This document shows, piece by piece, positions 11,006 to 24,413 of a stretch of 64,000 bases of DNA. The notes below the pieces were generated by a model. That model ran no database searches and was not told the origin of the DNA. It saw nothing but the letters and a program-made list of their open reading frames with translations. The position numbers and the translations under genes were made by a program. The stretch is from Alnus glutinosa (Eukaryota; Streptophyta; Magnoliopsida; Fagales; Betulaceae): NCBI RefSeq assembly GCF_958979055.1, contig NC_084887.1:38877120-38941119 (forward strand), read 5' to 3'. Each line of letters starts with the position of its first letter. Within the stretch, counting starts at the first letter, position 1.

Positions 11006-13730
11006 CTAAAGGAGCCTAAGATGCGCAGTATCGTTCAACCTTTTTATCTGCCAACCTGTTTTCCATGAATGCTGCAACACTGACACCGAAGAATCTTCTA
11101 TGCAAATCTTATGTGACATTATTGGGCTGCACCCAAGAAGGCCTGTGAGGACACACTTAATTGGTAGCGAATGAGTGAAAACACCAATACAAGAGGTCCT
11201 GCTGCTTAAATCTTGAAGGGAACTTTGGTGGTTGGAATCCCGAGGAGATATCTCGTCCTCAGCCTCATGATCTCCAGTAGTCACAAATTGTAGCCTGCTC
11301 TTACCAGACTTCTTCCTCAAAAGCCCTTGCCGGTGCCGGCTAAGCAAATCCCACTGGGCTGGTGGGAGGGAAGGCCCATCTCGGTCATGAATGGAGTTGG
11401 TCAGAGTATGGGAATTGTGGTGTGAAAACCCTTGGCCCTCATTCTGCTGGTTTGAGGGAAAATCTGATCTCAACTTTTCAGGCAGTCCAAGGACAGTCCC
11501 ATTTAAGAACTGAACCATCCGGAATTCCACTTGCCGAAGTGATTCTCCAGATGGTGCAGAGAAATCAGGCTGGATTCTGTCAATGAAGCTCAAAGTTTCA
11601 GGTGTATATACTTCTGATCGGAGGCAGCCCTCCCAAAGCCCCTGACTCATCTCCACTAATGCATCTGAGGATTGTATCCGTTCCTCCGCAATATTCATTT
11701 CCTGCAAGATTTTTTATGGGTGTCTAAATTATTCAATTGAAGTCAAGATGCAGAGAAAATATTTAATTACTAAAATTCTCCACATCACACAACAAATATC
11801 CTAGTTTATCTCATTATTCATGCTAAATCTATCAAAAAGTAGTAGTTAGGAGATGCATCATTTCAAAATCATAAGCAAATAAGTGAAGATTAGAAATCAC
11901 TCTAACAATTACTGTACTACTAAATGGTAGATAGAGCCTTGACAGGTTCATCTGATTAGCAAGATCAACTAACTCAATGATACCTCAAACCCCAACTACT
12001 TGGAGTCAGCTGTATAAATCCTTCATCATGAACTCTTTATGCTCTTACAGTTCTCTCTATTTCAATTGATGCAAAATGACAAAAAGATACGTAGCAGTAA
12101 TTATGTGGACGGAGATACGAGGTGCAAAGAATATCATTGCAGATGCTTCCTTTGACAATCTAGACAAACATCACTTTACAATTTAACCACTCCTGCAAGT
12201 AGGGCCAGACAGCTGATAGTTCTGTTCCTCATAGGACATATACCAGCAACTATGGGAAAAATATCAGGTGGCCCTCATTGATAGTTTACAAACATATAAC
12301 ATCACAATATAGCGGCTTTATAAGAAGTATTGACTGAGGATGAGATCAATATCAAGAGTGCACCAAGTTACGCACAGGGAACTGTAAGCATATAACCTCA
12401 GACTGGTTATTCAATCATTAGAAGATGACTCCAGCAAACACATAGGCTTCTGAAAAACACTGTGATCAATAGGTTTTATAATACTATTGAACTCACCAAA
12501 GGCTTGTTCCAACTCTTTGGCTCATCCATACAATCCAACTCCTACATTCCACCCCATCTAGTGACATGACTTATGTTGAGAAGAATTTTAATAAGATCCA
12601 AAAAGTCGCAATTAAATTGAAGAACTTCACATTACTAGCCAAGCAAATACTTCTACCACCTCCCTCCCCTTCAACTTCCCCAACCACATAATGATTCCAA
12701 AGAGAGAAACTCAGAGTACAACTCAACCTAAGGAACGGAGGAAAAATCCAATCAATCACCTCGGAACGTGTTCAATACTTATCAAAGTTCAGTAATGGTT
12801 GGACGGATTACAAATAAATGAACTAGAAGGTTTAGCTGCGTATGCTGGAACTGACATATAATCTGACCGAATGATGATTTTCAATAGAATAGAATATAAT
12901 CAATGACAGCAAAATACTCATAGGAACTACTGTTCGATCAATATCATACATCAAATAATTGAAGCTAATGCCTGAGTAACAGCTTTTAGCTCATCACTCC
13001 CAAATATCACCACTTGTCTTGCTTACAATTTCCTACATTTCAATAAATTCTTTAAATTTAAATTAACAAAGAAACTTCTCAACAACCTCAACATTACCCA
13101 TTTCACAAAATCCTAAATAAGAGTATGAATCTTTGTAGAATGCTTCAAAATCAGAGTTTATGCATAATTAAAGGCACAATTTGAAATTACCTGACAGATC
13201 GAAATCGCCATTGAGCGAGCCCGGTTTAACGGCGAGGAGTAGACGGCGTTGAACCTCACCCGCTGAGAATTGAGGAACACGGCCAAGGCCCTGGCCTGCC
13301 GTTTCCCGGTCGACGTCAAAGCGGCCTCGGGGCACCTCCCGGTGACCAAATCGGGCCTGAGGTTGACCTCGCACTCGCCGTGGCTGATCAGAAAGACCTC
13401 CAAGACCGTCCGATCAACGTCGTCGGCGATCGCATACGACGTAGAGAACACCGGGGGAGGCGGCGGGAGAGGCGGGGGTGGGGCCAGGACGTTGTAGGGG
13501 TCCCAGACCTTGATCGACGGGCCGAGCCGCGGGGTCCCGAGCGAGGAGAGCTGCGGAGATAGAGGGGATGCGGACGCGTGGCACGGCAGAATCTCGGGCT
13601 CTTGTTCGAGAACCTTCTTCACCAGGTGCTTCTCCATTTCTCGCCTACTGGGTTCGCCATTATCGTCCTCTTCTTCTTCTTCTTCGTCTTCGTCGTCTTC
13701 GACTACTGGTACGGACTGGGTGGAGCCCAT
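11006..13730 (-). CDS. Phosphoglycerate-mutase-like (histidine phosphatase superfamily) protein, At3g26780-like
   Basis: A 411-residue protein from two exons, 13191-13730 and 11006-11701, joined as ISICQ-EMNIAEER across a 1.5-kb intron. The N-terminus (MGSTQS) has a Gly at position 2 that could be myristoylated, then an acidic run of Asp/Glu (11-23) and a polyproline stretch (84-93). The histidine phosphatase core starts at about residue 108. The usual R-H-G motif appears as LISHGE (S116-H117-G118), so the conserved Arg before the catalytic His is Ser; the second core His is seen in GVFTHSLPIK. LTSTGKRQARALA and YSSPLNRA are typical of the family. As I recall, the Arabidopsis relative shares the SHGE form, so this looks like a lineage feature. 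Substrate is unknown; loss of the Arg suggests weak or altered phosphatase activity. Confidence 0.88.
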
Positions 13731-14157
13731 TGGTGGAGGAGCTAAGAGCTAAGTGTCAATGCACGAACCGCAGCGATCCCACCGGTGCCGTCAAGTTTGG
13801 ATCTTTATAAACGTAACGCATAGCTGTACAGCAAGAAAGGCTTTGGGTTCTATTTACACGGGAGAAGTGGTGGGTTTGGAATGGAATGCGATGGATGAGA
13901 GAAGCTAGGGTTGGAGGAGGAGTGTGACTGTGAGAGATGGAGATAGCATGTGGGTTTACAGTGGAAATGGAAACGGTGAGACTGTGACCGAGAGAGATCT
14001 ACAAGGGGAAGTGGATCTGGTGGTGTTCTCGGAGTTGGGCTTCCTTGGGTCTTCGTGTGCGTGTGTTTTGGTTGGATTGGACGAGACAATCCTATCCCAA
14101 CGGAAAACGATATTGTACACTGTATAAGTCCATAATGTCCATTAACATTTTCTCTTC
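13731..14157. other. Upstream region of the PGM-like gene
   Basis: Short intergenic segment holding the 5' leader and promoter of the minus-strand PGM-like gene. Open frames here (13850-14127, both strands) have no known motif. Confidence 0.5.
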
Positions 14158-14167
14158 TTAATTAAAA

Positions 14168-14723
14168 GGATTGAAGACATATTTGATATTGTGATTTAAA
14201 AATTTTACTTTTTGATATTTTAATTTTATTTCATTTTATAGATGGTATCTAAATTTTGAAAAAAAGGTTGGCTTAGTACTTTCGTCTATTTTTTTGTCCA
14301 AATTTTAACGTCATGTAGCAGAATATAAAAAATAAAAATAAAAAAATGATAAAATAAAAAATAAAAATCTTTAAAAATTAATTAAAAATATTAAAACTTC
14401 TAAAAAAATTTAAAAACAAATAAAAAATGAAAATAATAATAATAATAATAAGAGGGGTGGCTCCTCTTTTTTTTTCAATTTTTTTTTCTTTTTTACGTTT
14501 TATTATTTTTAATTTTTTAATTTTTAATTTTCTTTTATATTGTACCACGTGTCAATCCTTATTTGTTAACACATGGCAATCCGTTAAAATTTGGACGGTA
14601 AAATAGACGAATGTATTAAGTCAGTCTTTTCTCGAAACTCAGATACTATCCATGAAGCAAAATGAAACTAAAGTACTAAAAAATAAAATTTTTAAACTAC
14701 AAGTACCAAATATGTCTTTATCC
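14168..14723. mobile_element. Mutator-type MITE with about 120-bp TIRs and a 10-bp target duplication
   Basis: The left end reads GGATTGAAGACATATTTGAT and the right end, inverted, GGATAAAGACATATTTGGTA; similarity continues for about 120 bp on each side to a shared ATTCGTCTA/TTTCGTCTA block. The element is flanked by TTAATTAAAA at 14158-14167 and 14724-14733. A 9-11 bp duplication with long TIRs is the hallmark of Mutator-like elements. There is no coding sequence; the interior is A/T-rich with AGGGGTGGCTCC at about 14452. Related copies are at 25765-26604 and 27425-27769. Confidence 0.82.
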
Positions 14724-15126
14724 TTAATTAAAATAAGTAATTGTTGAGTAACATGCTTGCTTAAAAAATACTCATATATAAAATTGAAAAAAATGAGAGA
14801 GCGACAATTTTTTTACAACTTGCTAATACATGCTAGTAACATGTAATTAGGTGTTAAAAAATAAATAATGGCTTTCATGACTTTAATCATATGTTTGACA
14901 AGTTCTAAATGAGTTATAAGCTTCACATTACTCAATAAAATTTTAAATAACGCGACCATGTATATTATTAAATATGTAAAATTTAATCTGAACTATAAAA
15001 TGAATAATTTTATACGAAGATAATCTTAATCAGATTATGCGGATGTGGGCTCATGGCTGAAAGAAAAGAAAAGATAATTATTTTGGTTCTAGGATATTAT
15101 CTCATACTAACAATGGTTTCGATTCA

Positions 15127-15661
15127 TGCTCCATTTGTTTGGGAGTAAAATATTTTTTGAAAAACATTTTACGTATTTTTTGATGTTTGGTACAATTGAA
15201 AATGGTGGTCAACGAAAATCATTTTCAATTTGACCATAAAAGCCTCTTTCATTTTAAAAAACTGTAAATCGTTTACGGATTTAAACTATTAATTATTGCA
15301 CCCTTGTTTGTAGGAATTTGCTATCGCTGAGTATTGGAGTTTGTTGGTAGCCTGAATCTACTGTCGAAGGTCCCCAAATGTTGGTATTCGATTGCCGGAA
15401 TCCAGCAGCACTAATGGGATCCCGACAACCGCCACTGGAATCCGGTAATGTTCGACCACTGTCGTACGATTCCAGTAGACCAGATTCTGCCTAAATTGCC
15501 TAGAATTTGGCCATGGTCGTCAGATTCCGACCTCCATCGCCATAATTCAGCAACAGTAGCCAAAATCCGATGAAAAGTGGCTGAAATCATGCTGACCATT
15601 GATGGAATCTTGTCACCGGTAGTTTTTCGTTGTTAATATTTTTTTCGTACGACAGAAACGC
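15127..15661. mobile_element. Degenerate TIR element with CCGGAATCC core, related to 62612-63464
   Basis: The left end (TGCTCCATTTGTTTGGGAGT) and the adjoining AAAACATTTTACG and GTTTGGTAC words match the left arm of the element at 62612. The interior (15380-15600) carries repeated variants of GCCGGAATCC and GATTCCGACC. The right end is poorly preserved, so the right boundary is approximate and no target duplication is claimed. Confidence 0.5.
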
Positions 15662-15711
15662 CAAAAAATAATTTCATCTTGTATCTTGAACAATGTAATA
15701 ATATTTTAATT

Positions 15712-15815
15712 GGAAGCTTATAGTTGATCATGGTATACTACTCCTACTCTCTATATTGTTTGCATTTGTGTTTTTATAGTTTTTTTCTTCTCAAAATTAA
15801 AAATCAGTTCTTTGC
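15712..15815 (+). other. Segment similar to the aspartate kinase 3' untranslated region
   Basis: About 95 bases align by eye at roughly 80% identity with 50794-50885, just past the stop of the aspartate kinase gene (shared words include TTATAG, ATCATGGT, TTTGTGTTTTT and CTCAAAATT). No aspartate kinase coding sequence is seen next to it. It could be a relic of a duplicated gene end or a dispersed repeat that both places contain. Confidence 0.45.
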
Positions 15816-17269
15816 CAACTTACTATGAAGCATCGGTTATGTTAATTAATGTGTTTTGGAGATTTTTTATTATTATTATTATTACTTAAAGGTATTTTAA
15901 TATGACGTAAAAGTATAAATTGTATTGTGCTTCGAAGAATATTTTGTTTTTGATTATTTATTAATACTTTTGTTTAGAAAACAAAAAATAAAAAACAAAG
16001 AAAATAACAAACATAGACGGAGTCCTTTTTCTGTAAGATTTTGTAAAATTCGTAGTTGATATTCAAGGAGGATCATGGCAAAGAAAAGATGAGTACCAAA
16101 AGAACAATAAGTACTTCTTTGACTTTTTTTTTTTTTTTAGAAAAGCTTAAAAATGAATTGACTATAAAAATTATATTTTTAACACAATTCCAAAAGACTC
16201 TAAAGAGATCCAATTCCGGTTGGGAGGCATCAACAGTTCCAGTTTTACCCTTTAAAAGCCTCTAGGCCCTCAATGAGTCAATAGTATTAACTTCTTCATT
16301 TGGATTTGGGCTCATTCCAACTTTTCTCCAAAACCAACTATTTCTGTCAACGTCCAATACACAGGTTTTGGGCCTGGCACCTAGTTGGGCTTTCTATTGG
16401 ACAGCGTGGTTTCTAGTTTAACATCTCATGGACCCTAACCCGTTTCTCATACATGAAACAATCTCCAGACTTTGTTCATATTTGTCTGCTTCTTCGGGCC
16501 TCCATTTGGGGCTCCCTATTCCCTATTTGCCTTTTAGCCACTGTAACAAAGCTATCTCTCATCCTTCACATTACCCAAAGCCCGTGTGAAGCTCATTCAG
16601 CTTCAGCTTGCTGGATACTTCCCTTTTCTCTAGCGTGCCTCATCTAGAAAATATGAGAGTAATGTTAAATATTATATTTTTACTATACAATTATTTTACA
16701 AAGTTAATTTTATAGTCCGAATTAACTCTTGGGATCACTATTCAGTAAAATAAAAATAAAAATTAAGAGTTTGTTAGAACTATCACGTTAATATTGTGAG
16801 ATATTTATGTAATAAAAATGTGTTTTTAGTACCACTCAAAAGATGACCATGATATACACGAATGATCAATTGAAAGAAAAAAAAGTTTTACTATAAATTC
16901 TTTATAAACTGATATGGCAGTATCTATATTTCACTTATCACGCCAGCTAATAAAATGTGAATGGTTACATGATTGTTTATATGACTCTTACTATATTTAC
17001 AAACTGATGTGTCAGTGTACGCGCCACTTTTCACATCAGCTATTAAAATGTGGATTATTACTTGACAGTCTATGTGATATTTGCTTCAATAAAATATAAA
17101 TCGTCACGTGAATTTATAAAAAATATTATAGTAAAAATTGTACCCCAAACATTTTATTTCCAAAACTTTTACATGGAATCATCTCATGATCAGGAAAGCT
17201 TACCTAAAACAAATGACTTTACCTTCCCACTTAGTAGAGCAAGGTGCTTTGGGAACCATCATTATTCAT

Positions 17270-17273
<4 letters not shown>

Positions 17274-17318
<45 letters not shown>
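17274..17318. repeat. (TA)n microsatellite
   Basis: About 22 TA units, intergenic. Confidence 0.9.
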
Positions 17319-17319
<1 letters not shown>

Positions 17320-18543
17320 CCCCACTTTCCATTAGCATAGTCTTAGCAAATATTCACCATATAATGCTGAGCTGAGATACTTTAATGATTAATAAGAGCT
17401 TTAACAAAAACAAATCCGCCAAGGATTATATTTATTAAAAGGCAACAAACAGCCTGCCTTTATAAGTTCATTGAGATGCGTGAAGGTTGTCTCCACAATT
17501 TCAGTAAGACAACTTTGTTATTCCTTTGATGACACGTATCTGTCTTTTTGTATCTAATGCACATACGATTCTTATTTCTTATTGGTGTCTCTTTTCATGT
17601 CCTACAACGACGAGACATGGAGCTCCTTCTTTTTTGTCGTTTTGGGTTTGGTTAGCTGTCGTTTACTTTCCACCTGTAGACCTGTCCCCGTTTTTCTTAA
17701 TTCGCATAACCGCAGACAGATTAGTGTATAGTGGAATATAAGATTGTTATTGTTACGAATCATTCGTTTGTCGTCTGTCGTTTGGCTCCTTTTTCAAGTA
17801 CAAGAAAGAGGAGAAAATGGAAGGGAAATTGTTAAAAAGACTTTGAAACGTTCAATAACTTTTGTGTGTTTTCTACGTACCTTTTCTTTCGGTGATCCAC
17901 ACACAAAAGAGGTGAAATCTTGGGATGGGATGGTTAAGTGAGTGGAGAATCTTATATATACATATATGCATTTTTCATAATCATGCGGTGATGCGCGATG
18001 ATTGCTAAACCAAAATGATGACAGCTTAGACCATTCACAGTAGTTGATATCATGTATATATTTTGAATTTTTATGTAAAATGACCAAACTCTTAATTAAA
18101 ATATATTTTTATTTTTATTTTTATTTAAGTTATATAACAGATAGACGAACTACTGCTACGTACCAGCCTACCAAGAGTTTGACTTCGAAAAAACAAAACC
18201 ATATAGTAGATGAGTATCATGAGTTTAATTGATAAGAACTTGCGAGTTTCCATCTATAAATTAAATACATTCACGTTTTGCACCTTCCATTAGATAAGAA
18301 CTGACGCAAACATGCCTTCAAGGCGGAATTAAGAGAGCCTTCTTCAAAATATCAAAAATTATTAATATCTAGTAAAACATTTTTAAAAAAATGTAAAACC
18401 TATTACTCGAATAGACCATCCCCTCCCTCTTAAAATTTGGTCAAAGAGGGTGGTCAAGCCACATCCATTTGGCGAAGGGGGTGGCTGCCCACCCGTAGCT
18501 AGCTTGTTCCAACAATGGGATTTTTCAGTTTTTTATTTATTTA

Positions 18544-18546
<3 letters not shown>

Positions 18547-18582
<36 letters not shown>
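18547..18582. repeat. (AT)n microsatellite
   Basis: About 18 AT units, intergenic. Confidence 0.9.
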
Positions 18583-18584
<2 letters not shown>

Positions 18585-18756
18585 AATTTATAAGAGTATT
18601 TTTGTCTTGCTGAAAATTTTTGAAGGTCATTTTTTTCTTCTTGTTAGCCTTGATGGGAACATTGACAATTTTTAATAATTTAGGGAGAGAGACATTGTTA
18701 ACTAAATGGTGATTTGAGAAGAATAGGTGAAGTACTTTTTCCTAAATTTATTTATA

Positions 18757-18904
18757 TTAGAACCACATATGGGAGGGAGAAGAGATAAAGTGCAATACAA
18801 GTGATCAGACTCACTAACAAACAATCTTAATTAGAACCACATGTGGGAGGGAGAAGAAAAAAAGTGCAATACAATTGATCAGACTCACTAACAAACAATC
18901 TTAA
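18757..18904. repeat. Tandem duplication, 2 x 74 bp
   Basis: Units 18757-18830 and 18831-18904 begin TTAGAACCACAT and end AACAAACAATCTTAA, with only a few differences. It looks like a recent local duplication with no evident function. Confidence 0.88.
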
Positions 18905-20430
18905 AGCATTTACTGAATAGAAAGTGGGGGGCCCGGGGGGGTATGAAGTCTATATATATATGTGCTAATGTAATTTTTTTATTTTTATTTTTATTTTTAT
19001 TTTTATTTTTTTTTCTAATTAGAAGGGGAAAAATGTAACAAGGAGGCATCTTTCACACTCTTGATCCGAATGAAAGAAATAATGAATCATACATTACGGC
19101 ATATAAAATAAAACATAAACATGCATGCATGCATTATTATTCTCTAAAATTGAGGATCATTAATGTTGTTATTTATGTTCTCTTTTCTTTGAACAAATGT
19201 TTGTGAAATAGAGCTCTTCGATGATCTGTCCAACCAAAAGCTCACCCCGAGCATGTGCACAGGAGTCCCCTCTCACATCCCTATGTTATTACCCATGGTT
19301 CCTTTATCTTTGGACAAAAATGACAAAGAATCCGAATCCTAATCCTAGATTAATACTCATCCATGAACATGAGCAACTTAGCAAAAGAAGATAAGAATAA
19401 CGCAATACAATAAAGCAAAGAGTCCTAAGGTTCACTAGACTCTAGGGTAGTCTTTTTAAAAGTTTCCCTACTTTCCTTTAATTTTGTTCCATGGGCATGA
19501 GGTATAATAAAATAAATAAATGGTCGGTCCACCAAAATAACTTGCATGTGAATCCATATCAAGTTGATGATATTCTCGACCGTCGTTGACATGTACAATA
19601 ATTTGGACAATATACATATCTACTGTGCTATACAGCTGGCTTGTAGCCTAGCTGTTGCAAGAACCTTTCATATGGGGATTCTCTTGTCTACGGATTGGGA
19701 TCCCTATAATTGGAATTTGGGGATTTTGAATAATTAATGTTTGTCCTGATTTTCAATAATAATAATAATAAAAGTTTTATTGAAGCCCCATGCTAGCCAA
19801 ATAAATGAGAAAGCCACAAAATTACAGATCGAAGTGTAATTCTTTGTTTCCAATGGAATTTCACGAAAATTGTATGAGTGAATAATTCTTTGTTAAAGAG
19901 GCAAGGATTTGACTTTTGTGAATCATTAGGCTAGTAACGTAAAAAGAAAAAGGGATAAAATATTCCTTTCTTTATTTCATATAGAAGGTAAGGAGGATAT
20001 TTTAGTTTGAATATCTCGTCTCCCGTTTTATTTTTAAATGAAAGAATAATTAAAATTTTCTTTTGCTCACGCAATCCTATACATTCCTTAATAAGTTACA
20101 AACTTACACCTTTCAATTTTTGTCATCGTGTTTAGCTTGGAACATGATTCTTTGCATTTAACTTGAAACCGACAGAAATTATTTTATGATTTAAATTTAA
20201 TTTAACATTATAGAAGTTGTAACATTTTGAATATACTGTTATGTTATTTAAATTGACTTAGGATTAATTCATTTGTTAATATATATTTTTTTAAAACAAA
20301 ATATTTTAACTTTACATAAAAATAAAAACAATTTTGACGGCATTTTGAAAGGAGAAGACAAAAGGGAAACTTTATTTTTATTTTTTTAATCAAATGAAAT
20401 GTTTTATATTTTCTCTTTAGATTTATAGGG

Positions 20431-20563
20431 AAAGGCCACCGATGCTTCAACTTTTTTCTTCCACTACCACGGTAAAAAAACTTTTTTTTTTTTTTAAACC
20501 TTTACCACTGTAGTGGAAGAAAGAAAAAAAAAAAGGATTGAAGCATTAGTGGTGTGTTCCTTT
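20431..20563. mobile_element. Small foldback element upstream of the SDR gene
   Basis: Inverted arms (CACCGATGCTTCAAC with TTCCACTACCACGGTAAA on the left; TTTACCACTGTAGTGGAA with GAAGCATTAGTGGTG on the right) surround a short poly-T loop. It lies about 325 bp upstream of the SDR start codon, so it may fall within the promoter. Confidence 0.6.
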
Positions 20564-20888
20564 TAAATTAATAAAGAAGTAAAAAAAAAAAAAAATTATA
20601 TTAATTTTCCTCACTGTTTCATTCACAATGATCATTAAATAGGACAGGTCACAAATGCTCCAAACCATGTTCAAGTCATCCCCTCTTTCTGCCCAGAAAA
20701 AAGGCTCCTCTCTCTCTCTCCCTCCTGTGTGCATGGAAATGCGTGTCCAACACAACTGCAAAAACGTTCTCTTCCTCCTCCAATAAATACTTCGCTTCTC
20801 ATCCTTCAGTGCCGGGGTTTTTGAGATCCAGCAAAGTCTAGACAGTGTTATATATATACAGTGCTTCCATCAGATCCCTGCCGTCGAT

Positions 20889-23800
20889 ATGCTCAGATCA
20901 TTAGCCAGGTCTGCAACTGTTTAAAGCTCAAACTAGCTAGCTCTTGCTCCTAATTCTCCATGTCTTTTTTCCCAGCTGTTAGATTTTATCAAGCTGGTAT
21001 TAATATATGTGAAAACTACTAAGGGGTACTATATATTTGCCCTTTCTCAGAGAGTTCAAGTTTATAGCTGATGGTTTGCTTTGTAAACGTACGAGATTCT
21101 ATTCAACCGGAGGCAGAGGAAGGTCAGTTCATTTACTACTCCACCTCTACTTGATTTCTTTTTCTTTTCTTTTCTTTTTTCTTCTTCTTCTTGTTTAAAG
21201 AAGTGCAACATAACAAATCCACGTTGACCCTTTCATGGTTCTCGTAATGAGGAAAAATGAGAATCCTTGAAATGATTCAAATTAATATGAATTTAGAATA
21301 AAGCCTGATCTTTTTAATTTTTCTTTGTACATTTTGACCGAGTGGGGTTTAAGGAATTTTTCTTTTACATTAACCAAATCTATAAAATATCTCAAGAAAT
21401 GATTGCTTATAAGGTTGAATATATATATGGATTAGGGTAGACATGATATACCAAATATCAATTGTTTTTACTTTCAAATTAAAATGATATATATCTAGCT
21501 AACAAATTTTATTTATTTATTTTTTTTTTTTTTGCGCGTGCAATTGATGATAATTGAAGCTTAGATTGGATACCATTCTTATCCCCAACTACCCAAACAT
21601 AGAATATGGATCAACTTCAAGGAAAAGATAAAGTTATCATATACATCAATCTCGTCAGCACGTTTTTTTCCCCTCAATCCTTGATTGTTTACTTGTTATA
21701 CTCAATAGTAGTCGACAATTTTAGTCCATTTCATTCATTTTCTTGAAAGCCTCGGGGACACATGATTCACCCGTTGTATATATATTTATACATATATATT
21801 TATATAGTACACGATTGTTGTGTTGTTTCTGTTAGAATATAAATTAAATGATTAAATTTATCTTTTTCTATCAGTTTAAACTCTTTAAATAAGTATTGGT
21901 TTAATATAATATTAAACATTTTACGTATTAAGTGTCGATAATTAAAAGTGAGTTGATTTTAATGCACCCAAAAAGGTGACAAATTTTAATTTTATCTAAC
22001 AGCCTGTCTCTTTAAGAAACACAATGCTTACATGCACTTGTAAATATAGTGGAGGAAGATTTATACATAATAATCCCTTCTCGCGTTGTAACTACTTAGA
22101 ATTAATTAGTAAACATCTCCTCTTGTCAACTTGATTGTTAGATCCCTCAAACTGATTGAGATAAGAAAGAGATACTCACTAATATCATGTGAAACACATG
22201 TAACTAGAAATGGGATTGATACTTACATCTAACAATCTGTCACCAAGTGCAAGAAATGGTGCGTCTAAGTTACTTAGCACGTTCTATATTGTCGAACATG
22301 TAGATAGGGATGGAGCCAGAAGCTTTTATGGACAGGAGTCAAGGGCTAACAAAATTTGTTGGTATGGACCAATAGACTAAATTTTTATTTTTATCTAATT
22401 ATTTTTATTTTTATTTTTTATATTTTATATTTTTATTTTTGGAAATTGAGGGGAGCATGACCTATACTAGCCCCATCTAAATCCATCCCGGCATATGGCA
22501 AGCTATCTATTTCTTTGTTCCTTATGGAATTCAAAATTTGTTAAATCTTGTTATATTTTACGGATAAAGTACAATGAACTATTTAGTCCTTGTAAAAGAG
22601 TACTAATATCTCGGATTCTCGGATAAAAGATTCAAATACTTGCTCGAATAAGTGAAACTCCGATTTCATGAACATGTGAATTGTTCATATTGCATGTAAT
22701 GATAGCTTAATGCTCCGGATCCTCCCTATTTTTCAACAAATTAAATAGTGCAAGCTGAGACTGTTTGCTTTCTAATTCTCATACCGACAAATCAAAATTA
22801 GAATCGATTATGCTGTGCTGCCACATGCAATATGCAAAAGTTTCAAAATTTTACGGCAATGCTTTATGGTCCAATTATGACAAATTTTCACTTTGCCTTT
22901 CACTTTTTTTTTAATGGGTCACATACCCGTATATTTGGGTCCACAACAACATCGTAAACGGCTAAACGCAATGAATAATTTCAAAATTGATTGGACAACT
23001 ACTTTTGTACGATCTTCATTTTTGAGCATTCAGTTTTGCACACAAACAAAGGCAGCTGTTTCTCGAACGGCACGATTAGATTTGTCTTCCATCGAATGTT
23101 TCATAGGATCCCGTGATTGATATATGTTTTGATTGAAAGCAGGCTAGAAGGAAAAGTAGCTCTAATAACAGGGGCCGCAAGCGGGCTTGGTAAGGCCACG
23201 GCCCAAGAATTCATCCAACATGGGGCCCAAGTGATCATTGCTGATATTGACACTCAACTTGGCCCAAAAGTCGCCAATGACCTGGGCTCCGCAGCCCACT
23301 TTGTTGAATGTGACGTGGCCGTCGAGTCCCAAGTAGCAGAAGCCGTAAACGTCGCCGTGTCCCGCCATGGAAGACTCGACATAATGTACAACAATGCCGG
23401 AATAGCTGGGTCAATGATCCCACCGAGCATTGTGGACCTTGACCTCGCCGAGTTTGATCGGGTCATGCAGATCAATGTCCGAGGTGTGATAGCCGGGATA
23501 AAGCATGCCGCCCGAGTGATGATACCTGTGGGCTCAGGCTCCATTCTATGTACATCTAGCATAAGTGGGCTAATGGGGGGGCTTGGGCCGCATCCATACA
23601 CAATATCCAAACATACAATAGCTGGGATTGTGAAGTTCGTGGCCAGCGAGCTATGCCGAACTGGGGTCAGGATAAATTGCATTTCACCAGCACCAATTCC
23701 TACGCCAATGGCTGTGGGCCAAATAGCCAAAATTTACCCAGGTGCAACAGAGGAGCAAGTGATTGGAATTGTGGATGGTCTTGGGGAGCTCATGGGGGCA

Positions 23801-23947
23801 AAGTGTGAAGATATAGATGTGGCCCGGGCTGCCTTGTATTTGGCATCAGACGAGGCCAAGTATGTAACAGGCCATAACCTAGTTGTGGATGGAGGGTTCA
23901 CCTGCTTTAAAACTCTAGGCTTCCCTTCTCCTGACCAGATTGTCTAA
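20889..23947 (+). CDS. Short-chain dehydrogenase/reductase (At3g26760/At3g26770-like)
   Basis: A 298-residue NAD(P)-dependent classical SDR. Three exons: 20889-20908, 21051-21122 and 23143-23947; intron 2 is 2.0 kb. The splice phases restore MLRSLAREFKFIADGLLCKR and GGRGRLEGKVALITG. The N-terminal 30 residues are basic and Ser/Phe-rich without acidic clusters beyond one Glu and one Asp, consistent with a mitochondrial or plastid presequence. Rossmann motif T40-G-A-A-S-G-L-G47, cofactor Asp in IIADID, NNAG at 114-117, catalytic Asn near 142, Ser near 170, and Y183-x-x-x-K187 are all present, so the enzyme should be active. The usual PG after SP is replaced (ISPAPIPTPMA). It belongs to the xanthoxin-dehydrogenase-like/tropinone-like plant SDR110C group; the substrate is not known. 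Confidence 0.93.
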
Positions 23948-24413
23948 CATTGCAGAATCGTGTAATATTGCCATTCTGGCGGCACGTCTCTGCTCTTTTT
24001 TCCTTCTTTGGAGCATGTATTGTTATCGGCTTAATTTTCATTCTTTGTGACTTTGGTGGACTCGATGTCCATTGCTACATGATTACATGAACTTTGTGAA
24101 ATTTGGCAATGGTTTAAGGAGGGAGAGAAAAGGAGAGAGAGGAAGAAAAGCAAATGATTAAATAGACCACAAGACAAAACTGACCACACCATCATTCCAG
24201 GCTCATAAATTTGCCACAGCTCTCATAAATCTGTGATATTTTTGAGCTATCCATGCACATTCTTAGTGCACAATGCTATCCAAAAGAACTGAATAAAAAG
24301 GAGTAAATACATAAAGAGATCATATAATGCTCAGATTGGCTGCTACAGTTATGAAAACAAAAAATAATGTGTTAGCGGTTTTCTTAGCAAGAGATCAATA
24401 TCTGAAACTTTCA

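Larger units (their letters stand above)
15816..20430. other. Long intergenic stretch without a supported gene
   Basis: AT-rich DNA with (TA)n microsatellites at 17274-17318 and 18547-18582, a 74-bp tandem duplication at 18757-18904 and a GGTGG-rich patch near 18440-18500 that resembles the core of the Mutator-type MITEs. The open frames seen (for example 16453-16647, 17526-17741) have no domain and read through simple repeats. Confidence 0.5.

Noticed and set aside
13270-13810. Several open frames on the plus strand opposite exon 1 of the PGM-like gene
   Set aside because: Shadows of a GC-rich coding exon.
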